A DNA stretch of 49,188 nucleotides, taken from Armatimonadia bacterium. GTDB taxonomy: Bacteria > Armatimonadota > Zipacnadia > Zipacnadales > JABUFB01. The position numbers and the translations under genes are program-made. Below, in pieces: positions 19,501 to 25,184 of the stretch. The notes under the pieces are model-generated. The model worked only from the letters and a program-made list of their open reading frames with translations. It searched no databases and had not been told where the DNA came from. Positions within the stretch are counted from its first letter, which is position 1. Each line of letters starts with the position of its first letter. The DNA is taken from assembly GCA_039679385.1 (NCBI GenBank), contig JBDKVB010000045.1:1-49188 (forward strand). Reading direction: 5' to 3'.

Positions 19501-20402
19501 CCCGCACTGATGTTGATGATCAGCGCGCCGTGGTCGACTGCCCAGATGATGGCGGCGGCCAGGTCGGCCTCCGTGCCGTAGCCGGTGTTGTCGAAAGTCT
19601 TGATGGGGAGTATCTGGCAGTGATAGGCGAGTCCTGCGATGCCTTCTCCACCGGCGCCACCACCATTGTTGGTCGCTGCGCCGATCACGCCGCTCACGGC
19701 GGTGCCGTGCCCGTAGTCGTCTGTGACGTCGTTCGGCGAGTACCCGGCGAGGACGTTGGTGGCATCTGCAAGGTCCACCTGCCCGCCCTGGGCAGCATCC
19801 GGACTGGACCCACCCACGTTGATGAAGTCCGGATGGGCAATGCCGTCCGTCCCGCCGATGTCGATCCCCGTGTCAACCACAGCCACCTTCGGCGGGTTCG
19901 TCGGCTTGCTGGCAGCGGTGTAGTACGTGTTGGGGTAGATGTTCCAGGCCTCGAGCGCGCAGACCTGATGCATGCCCCACTGGAACCAGATGGCATCGGC
20001 CGGGTCCCAGACGGCGTAGAGCGTATCCATGTTGTTGTAGGCGGGATCGTTCGGTGCGGCGAGGAGAACGCGGCGGGTGTAGTTGGGCTCGGCGAAGCGC
20101 ACCTCGGGGTGCTTGCGAAGGTTGGCCAGCACGGAGGTCATTTGGTCGCGCGAGCGCAAACGCATGGCTCGGGCGCCAAGCTTGCGCAGGTGCTTGACCT
20201 CCTGCATCTGGTACCGGGCTCCCAGGCGTGCCACTGCGGAGTTGGGGACCCCGTCTCGCAGGCCCACGACGATCTGGTCCGGGACGAAGGGAGGACCGGG
20301 CACTCTCACCAGCCGGCGGCGCTGCGCATCTGCGGCGCCGCAAGACACGAGGAGAAGAACCACAGCTACAAGCGCGCCGGTGACGAAGCGAGACAGTCGC
20401 AC
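16524..20402 (-). CDS. Giant subtilisin-like protease with Ig, dockerin-like and C-terminal sorting modules
   Basis: This 1292-aa exported protease has a signal peptide (about 1-26), an I9-type propeptide (about 40-120), and an S8 domain with Asp177, His232, Asn329 and Ser418 (GTSLACPF) all present. After that come a carboxypeptidase-regulatory-like beta domain (about 490-565), a TIG/IPT domain (about 575-665), an Ig-like domain (about 671-790), a dockerin-like double repeat with VNTLDLMQV and LNTLDLLAA (about 794-846), and a C-terminal FlgD-like Ig segment (about 1210-1290). Dockerin-like modules suggest docking onto a cohesin-type partner; the downstream PEP-CTERM protein could be it. The start is GTG at 20402. 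Confidence 0.92.
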   Translation of the reverse strand: MRLSRFVTGALVAVVLLLVSCGAADAQRRRLVRVPGPPFVPDQIVVGLRDGVPNSAVARLGARYQMQEVKHLRKLGARAMRLRSRDQMTSVLANLRKHPEVRFAEPNYTRRVLLAAPNDPAYNNMDTLYAVWDPADAIWFQWGMHQVCALEAWNIYPNTYYTAASKPTNPPKVAVVDTGIDIGGTDGIAHPDFINVGGSSPDAAQGGQVDLADATNVLAGYSPNDVTDDYGHGTAVSGVIGAATNNGGGAGGEGIAGLAYHCQILPIKTFDNTGYGTEADLAAAIIWAVDHGALIINISAGDVYYSQLEQDAVTYAWEHGSLVIAAAGNEGDSMNRPSYPASCAGVIGVASSTYPFDAPASYSNYGDYVSVAAPGGDVDLDTLAYWLCWTTMPTESVPMHSAGIPDGILRYQYQTGTSLACPFVSALASLYAASKGITQSTPGGLVQIYQAIQRGCDDAGGVPGWHPYWGWGRINCYQTLLEADNRASTVGAITGQVMYYGTAVQNAVVKATPVGGGKSPGATSRSDGTYRIANIAPGLYNVTATYFGQTKVLGNVEVRTSCDTPRTMLNVDSPRVTSSTPNTALNTGAVNITDLEGLGFVSGATVKLSKSGAPDILATSINVLGFTQIACRVDLTGVSAGQWDIVVTNPDGQSGKLSSGFTVQSGDTTPPEIATWSVAADHGTAGTITSTVADGYVEPRNSGLASLLVSFSEALDPATVSTSSVGIQGVVSGNVSGRVSAAALQSGNTVLSVTLSPVLADQDTYTVTVADTVKDLAGNALGGDRDIVLTGLKGDVNSTRTVNTLDLMQVRTHVNETVTAANARYDVNNSGTLNTLDLLAARAYSGNSAPAPPSPSSGGSSTLAQTVSTRSVGPGWHLLSVPTTGATADVWLALGEPGTDWSLYDLVKGKLTASLLTSLAEPEAGRGYWVRAVRGGALAMGVGSQANSESFALDLPEGWSAIGCPFGRAVPWNSATVQVERDGTVLPLAEAVTQGRLCGTLYGYAADHYVPVEADAADALLEPWSGYLVYAPAAGRLLISPATDQGSLARAEPRHPSAEDWRIRLVASVSGFVDACTTIGRQSGPQAVVAPHPPVGPGVDLWVCAEDAAGASPGRALDLRPAGDEFTWDVMVQSAQADAPVTVSWPDLSELPTDLGAWLLDPVTGTRVSMRTTMSYAFAGPSRQLRVEVKPRVAGVAVTSLAATATRGGGAEIVFALSAEAEVAAEVVNIAGRPVRRLVTDQACPAGVSRLSWDGRSTSGTRVPSGRYLVCLTARQEDGQQVRRVITVSVGR

Positions 20403-20914
20403 CTGACCTCACCTCACCCTTATGGACAACGCTTCCCCAGTCTGGACCCACACAGCCTTTCTGGCGGAGACCACCCACAACCGAGCCTTGCTGCCCCAGG
20501 CACGAACGGAACCCGTGCGGTACAAAACCGGCGACCTGACAATGAACGCTCAACTCAGCAGACCTTGACTGCAGCCCTTGTGCGCAAATCCCTCCCAGGG
20601 AGCCGATCCTCAACGTGGACCCCACGGACCTCCTCTGCCCAGGCACGCCACGAAGGAATCCGAATCCCGATGAACCACGCGACTACTTGCTTTCCCTCTT
20701 CGTCATCCCCTATGCCTCCTCCTCCTCACAGCGCCTCTTTCCGCACATGTTGTTACTCTTGGTGTCTTGGTCTGCCGCTCTCGTTACTGCATCGCCCGTG
20801 CAAGAAGGAGAACCGCCCCGATGTGCTGAATGTTGCCTCCGGGGTCTCTGGGGAGCGGCGGAAGCCGGTTCGACCGGTCGCGAGGGTTTGCAGGGCCCGC
20901 GTCACGCCTGCCGG

Positions 20915-20971
20915 GGCACCTATTGTAGTCGGACGGTCGGCACCTATTCTGGGAGGGATCGGACACCTATG
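20915..20971 (+). promoter_or_regulatory. Three phased direct repeats (iteron-like operator)
   Basis: The motif GGCACCTATT occurs at 20915-20924 and 20939-20948, and GGACACCTATG at 20961-20971, overlapping the start codon of the downstream gene. Spacing is 23-24 bp (about two helical turns). Consensus: CGG(G/A)CACCTAT. Such phased repeats upstream of a start usually bind a dimeric regulator; this is inference. The 565-base divergent spacer otherwise shows no gene. Confidence 0.5.
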
Positions 20972-21748
20972 AAACTGGCCCTGAGTGTCGCGCTGATGGT
21001 TGTGGTACTGAGCACACTGGCCGTGGCCGAGGACCTGGAGCCCTACTCCGACTTCCGCTACATGTCCGGACTGCCCGGCGGCGGCTATGGGGTCACTAGC
21101 GGCGGGCATGTGGGGTTCGATGGCGCCTTGCAGATGAACATCCCGGTCGGCTACACGCCAGGTGCCGGGCAGTACTCCATCGCAGGTAGCACCAGCGCAA
21201 CCAACGGCGGTATCCCAACCAGCATCAACGATGAGGATGCCAACAGTACCCTGACCCTCGGCTTCGGTATGACCATCGAGGACTACAGGCTCTGGGTCGC
21301 CGACATGGTTATCGGCGAGGGCTGGCAGGATGCGATCAACCTCCAGCTCCAGGTGGTGCCGGAGCACGAGTCCTGGCCGGCGATATCAGTCGGCGTGACC
21401 GACGTCATGAACGACTTCTATTCGCTTTACATCCACCGCGATCACCACGACTCACGCTCCTTCTTCGTCGCGGCCACCAAGCAGTTCGGCGACGCGGTGC
21501 ACCCCTGGTGGGGAACTCTTGGCTTCGGCAACCGACGCTTCAACAGCAACCCCTTCCTCGGTGTGAGCTACCTGGTCATACCGCAGGTCAAGCTCACGGC
21601 TGAGTACGACGGCTGGAACCTCAACGCCGGCGCTGCCTATGATATCGCCGGCGGCTGGGGCGATGGTCAGTGGCACGCGGTGTTCTTGGCCGGTGTGACC
21701 GACATGGACCACGTCACCCTCAGCCTGGGCGTCACCTTCAGTGAGTAG
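20969..21748 (+). CDS. Exported beta-barrel-like protein
   Basis: This 259-aa protein has a signal peptide (about 1-19). The mature part has alternating beta-strands with GGYGVTSGGHVGFDGALQ, LTAEYDGWNLNAGAAYDIAG and GDGQWHAVFLAGVTDMDH, and a terminal VTLSLGVTFSE. This looks like an outer-membrane or surface barrel of about 12 strands. No family is recognised. The ATG at 20969 has GGGAGGGA about ten bases upstream and the third iteron overlaps it. The gene is divergent from the subtilase, so the shared region could coordinate the two. Confidence 0.75.
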   Translation: MKLALSVALMVVVLSTLAVAEDLEPYSDFRYMSGLPGGGYGVTSGGHVGFDGALQMNIPVGYTPGAGQYSIAGSTSATNGGIPTSINDEDANSTLTLGFGMTIEDYRLWVADMVIGEGWQDAINLQLQVVPEHESWPAISVGVTDVMNDFYSLYIHRDHHDSRSFFVAATKQFGDAVHPWWGTLGFGNRRFNSNPFLGVSYLVIPQVKLTAEYDGWNLNAGAAYDIAGGWGDGQWHAVFLAGVTDMDHVTLSLGVTFSE

Positions 21749-21919
21749 GCCGGATCGCCCGGGCCCAACTGACTGCGAGGGAAGGCAGCGGGGCTCCACC
21801 TGACGGGCACGTCCCTCGAGCAGGAGTTTGCGGTCTGGTGTGGTATTACTGTGCTTGTCCGTCGTCGCAACGGTCGGCCTGGTGCTCCATCCGTCGGCAT
21901 GCTGTGGGAGGGTGCGACG

Positions 21920-23116
21920 ATGGTCCTTCTGCGTTACCTGGGCGCTCTGTTCCCGGTCGCTTGTCTCCTGCTCGCCTCCTGTTCAGTCGCGAGCACCCTC
22001 TGGACGGGCGTGGTGGAGAACATCTCCAACACCCTGGGCTATGACGACCTCCAGCCCCAGATCAACGCCTCAGGCACGGTAACCTGGTGGGGCAGCTCCT
22101 CCGGGACTAGCGGCTACGACATCTGGCAGTCCAACGGCACCACCAAGACCAACCTCTCCAACACCAACGGGTATGACGAGTACCACCCCACGATGAATGA
22201 CTACGGCCAGGTGGCCTGGTACTCCTACTCGGCGGGAGCGGTCGGATACGACGTCTGGCGCTGGGATGGAGCAACGACAACCTGCATCTCACCGGGTACC
22301 GATGGCTACGACGACATGTTCCCCGTGATCGACAACGCGGGACGGGTGGCCTGGCAAGAGAAGAAGCAGGGCGTCAGCATCACCCATGCGTGGCTGTGGG
22401 ATGGGGCAGCAAAGACGCAGATCTCCCTGCCCAACGGGCAGAATGACTCCGGTCTGCAGATCAATGGCGGGCGTGTGGTCTGGGCGGGCGAGACCAGTGG
22501 AGTCAGCGGAAGCGAGACCTGGCTGTGGCAGGGCGGCTCCAAGACCAACCTCTCCAACTCCAGCGGCGGCGCTGACTACAGTCCCCAGACCAACGACGCC
22601 GGGAAGGTCGTCTGGTACGGAAGCGTCACGACGATCTCCGAGTATGAGATCTGGTTGTGGGATGGCGCCACCAAGACGAACCTCTCCAACAGCCCTGGCT
22701 ACCGCGACTGGGACCCCCAGATCAACAACTCCGGGCAGGTAGCCTGGCATGCAGAGGGGCCCAGCAACATCGATGTCTGGCTGTGGGACGGTACTACCAA
22801 GACCAACCTCTCCTACGCCAACTCCTACAATGACACTGCGGCGCAGATCAACGACCGCGGGCAGGTTGTGTGGCAGGGCAGTGACGGGCATGACCTGGAG
22901 ATCTTCTTCTGGGACGGCCGCCAGGTGTACCAGGTGACCGACAATGACTACACGGATCAGTACCCCCAGATCGCGGGTGACTGGATTGCCTGGCAGGGCG
23001 CTACCGCCGACGGAACGACGGAAGTCCATCGGATGCGAACCCCCGAGCCCGGAACCCTGATGCTGATGGCTCTGGGCCTGGGCGCACTCCTGCTGAGACG
23101 ACGAAAGCGACAGTAG
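21920..23116 (+). CDS. PEP-CTERM protein with beta-propeller repeats
   Basis: This 398-aa protein has a signal peptide, then seven or eight repeats of about 45 residues of the form N-x-x-G-x-VxW-x-G-x-x-x-G-x-x-DIWLWDG-x-x-TKTNLSN (about residues 30-370). Each likely forms one blade of a TolB/YncE-type propeller. The protein ends with a PEP-CTERM tail (TPEPGTLMLMALGL, then RRRKRQ). It is expected to be sorted to the surface and bind a partner or polysaccharide. Repeats differ at variable positions, but the WLWDG-TKTNLSN core recurs several times nearly unchanged. The ATG at 21920 has GGGAGGG eight bases upstream. A terminator follows. Confidence 0.88.
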   Translation: MVLLRYLGALFPVACLLLASCSVASTLWTGVVENISNTLGYDDLQPQINASGTVTWWGSSSGTSGYDIWQSNGTTKTNLSNTNGYDEYHPTMNDYGQVAWYSYSAGAVGYDVWRWDGATTTCISPGTDGYDDMFPVIDNAGRVAWQEKKQGVSITHAWLWDGAAKTQISLPNGQNDSGLQINGGRVVWAGETSGVSGSETWLWQGGSKTNLSNSSGGADYSPQTNDAGKVVWYGSVTTISEYEIWLWDGATKTNLSNSPGYRDWDPQINNSGQVAWHAEGPSNIDVWLWDGTTKTNLSYANSYNDTAAQINDRGQVVWQGSDGHDLEIFFWDGRQVYQVTDNDYTDQYPQIAGDWIAWQGATADGTTEVHRMRTPEPGTLMLMALGLGALLLRRRKRQ

Positions 23117-23158
23117 CATCGTCGGTCGCACCCTAAGTGCTCTCACTGGTTTGGCCCC

Positions 23159-23192
23159 CCAGCCCGGTTTCTCTCTGCCGGGCTGGTTCTCG
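23159..23192 (+). terminator. Intrinsic terminator after the PEP-CTERM propeller gene
   Basis: A 9-bp perfect stem (CCAGCCCGG 23159-23167, CCGGGCTGG 23178-23186) with a 10-base loop is followed by TTCTCG. It separates the propeller gene from the TIM-barrel gene. Confidence 0.6.
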
Positions 23193-23303
23193 CTGTGCGC
23201 GTCGCTGTTCTCTGCAGGAGGTCCTCAGGAGCCCTTAGCGAAGGCCATGCCTTCACGACGGGAAGTAGCGAAACGTGGATTCCGGCCGCGAGGAGACACC
23301 GCC

Positions 23304-25091
23304 ATGCGCACTGTGCTGACGATCGGGCTCATCTCTGGACTGCTGACGGCGGGGCTTGCGGCATGGTCTCAGGACAGCGTACCGGAAAAGAAGCTGATCG
23401 CGGTAGGCTGGGATATGCCCAATGCCGAGCGTCTGCGAGCGAACCTCGAGCTGATGGAGGCGACGCCGCTGCAGGGCTGTTCGGTGCGCTTCGCGGGACC
23501 TGGAAACAAGCCTGCGATGTGGTATGCCTTCGGCCGCGACCTCTGGGATCAGCAGGCGGTTGCCCAGATCCTGGAGGACCTCAAGGCCCTTCAGCCTCGG
23601 CAACTTCGCGACCGCTTCCTGCTCCTCAACGCCAACCCCGGCGATGTGGACTGGTTCGATGACGCCGGATGGGCGATCATCGTGGAGCACTGGCGCACGG
23701 CCGCCCGCGTGGCCCGTGATGGTGGACTCAAGGGCCTCATGTTCGATCCCGAGGCCTACCGGGACCCCTTCCGCCAGTTCGATTGGTCGGCGCAGGCGCA
23801 GACCGATCAGCACAGCTTCGCTGCGTACTGCGAGAAGGCCCGGCAGCGTGGTCGTGAGGTAATGGCGGCAGTCGCTGGCGAGTACCCCGAGGCCACAATT
23901 CTGGCGCTGTTCCTGCTCTCGGTCAACCGCGAGGCCGCCGAGCGTTCCGATCCGATGGAGGCGCTGTCCGGGCGGCCCTACGGGCTTCTCCCCTCTTTCG
24001 TTGACGGTTGGCTGGACGCGGCGCCGCCGACCCTGACTTTCGTCGACGGCTGCGAGACCGCCTATCGCTTCAACAGCCACCTGGAGTACCTATCGGCCGC
24101 GAACCTGATTCGCAACAAGTGCCGGCGACTGGTCTCGCCGGAGAACCGCTACAAGTACCGAGCGCAGGTGCAGGTGGGTTTCGGTGTCTACCTCGATGCC
24201 TACGTGAACCCACCGACGAGTCCGTGGTACATCGACCCGGGAGCGCAGACACCGGCCCGGCGGCTGGCGGAGAACGTGGCCAGTGCCCTTGAGGTCGCGG
24301 ACGAGTATGTGTGGGTCTACGGCGAGCAGGCCAGTTGGTGGCCGAGTCCCCATCCCATCTCCGACAAGATTCGCTGGCCGCAGAAGCTGCCGGGAATCGA
24401 GGAGGTGCTGCGCCTGGCGGCTGACCCGAGGGGCTATGCTCTGCGCCTGCTGAAGGAGCCGGGGGAGCGCACGAACGCGGTGGTGAATGGCGACTTCACC
24501 TCGGAGAAGGTCGCGGCAGCAGGCGGTCCGCAACCGGCTGACTGGAAGCAGGGGACTGCACCGCCGGGCTGGAGCTTCTGGCAGACGAAGGTCTCGACGG
24601 GCCATCCGACCTGGGACCGCGAGGTTGGCCGCACCTCACCGGGAACGGGTGCGCTGGTCGGCGTGAAGAGCGGCTGTCTGATCCAGAGCTTCGCGGTGAC
24701 GCCCGGCGAGAGGTACGTGGTGGGAGCCTGGTGCCGTCTCCAGGGCGAGGGCACTGCCTCTGTACGCCTGCGCTGGCAGACCGCGGAGGGCAAGTGGCAC
24801 GCGGAGTCTCTGGACACCTTCCTGAGCGCAGCGAAGACGGGTGACGCCCCGCAGCCGGAGGGAGTCCAGGCGTCCGCTGGTGCCCGCGAATCCGGTGCCG
24901 CCCAGCAGCCCGCCGGCAATCGGGAGTCTGGTGGCAATCGGGATTCTGGCGGCGAGTGGAAGCTGCTGGCCGGTGTGGGCGTGGTACCGGAGGGTGCGGG
25001 GAAGCTGGTGCTGCTCCTCTCCGCCGACGGCCAACGCACGGACAAGGACGTGATGTGGTGGGACGACCTCACGGCCTACCGGGTGGACTAA
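23304..25091 (+). CDS. Secreted TIM-barrel-like protein with carbohydrate-binding-like domain
   Basis: This 595-aa exported protein has a signal peptide (about 1-22). Residues 30-400 read like a glycoside-hydrolase-type TIM barrel: strands such as KLIAVGWDMPNAE, KGLMFDPEAY, ATILALFLLS and a late EYVWVYGEQASWW. Residues 420-595 form a jelly-roll-like CBM (NAVVNGDFTSEK, PGERYVVGAWCRL) interrupted by a Pro/Ala/Gly/Ser/Asn low-complexity insert of about 45 residues that includes two near-identical 6-residue repeats. No CAZy family is recognised. The start at 23304 has GAGGAG eight bases upstream. It is likely a secreted glycan-degrading or glycan-binding protein. Confidence 0.7.
   Translation: MRTVLTIGLISGLLTAGLAAWSQDSVPEKKLIAVGWDMPNAERLRANLELMEATPLQGCSVRFAGPGNKPAMWYAFGRDLWDQQAVAQILEDLKALQPRQLRDRFLLLNANPGDVDWFDDAGWAIIVEHWRTAARVARDGGLKGLMFDPEAYRDPFRQFDWSAQAQTDQHSFAAYCEKARQRGREVMAAVAGEYPEATILALFLLSVNREAAERSDPMEALSGRPYGLLPSFVDGWLDAAPPTLTFVDGCETAYRFNSHLEYLSAANLIRNKCRRLVSPENRYKYRAQVQVGFGVYLDAYVNPPTSPWYIDPGAQTPARRLAENVASALEVADEYVWVYGEQASWWPSPHPISDKIRWPQKLPGIEEVLRLAADPRGYALRLLKEPGERTNAVVNGDFTSEKVAAAGGPQPADWKQGTAPPGWSFWQTKVSTGHPTWDREVGRTSPGTGALVGVKSGCLIQSFAVTPGERYVVGAWCRLQGEGTASVRLRWQTAEGKWHAESLDTFLSAAKTGDAPQPEGVQASAGARESGAAQQPAGNRESGGNRDSGGEWKLLAGVGVVPEGAGKLVLLLSADGQRTDKDVMWWDDLTAYRVD
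24915..24950 (+). repeat. Two 18-bp tandem repeats within the CBM insert
   Basis: The unit at 24915-24932 and the unit at 24933-24950 match at 16 of 18 positions. Each encodes six residues (GNRESG and GNRDSG). They lie in the low-complexity insert of the TIM-barrel/CBM gene and look like a slippage product. Confidence 0.75.
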
Positions 25092-25159
25092 CGCCGGACG
25101 CAGCGATGCCCGTTCGCGACGCCCGATGCGCCACACCCTTACAATCAGCGTACACCAAC

Positions 25160-25184
25160 GAGCCCCGGTACCCATCCGGGGCTC
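25160..25184. terminator. Bidirectional terminator between convergent genes
   Basis: A 9-bp perfect stem (GAGCCCCGG 25160-25168, CCGGGGCTC 25176-25184) with a 7-base loop overlaps the stop codon of the SIR2-TPR gene and follows the secreted TIM-barrel gene by 69 bases. Confidence 0.6.

Noticed and set aside
19446-20972. Long open frame antisense to the subtilase gene
   Set aside because: It has no domain or signal and covers the conserved catalytic domain of the protease on the other strand.
15776-23116. Exosortase near the PEP-CTERM proteins
   Set aside because: No multi-pass protein with the exosortase Cys-Arg-Arg/His triad is encoded near these genes.
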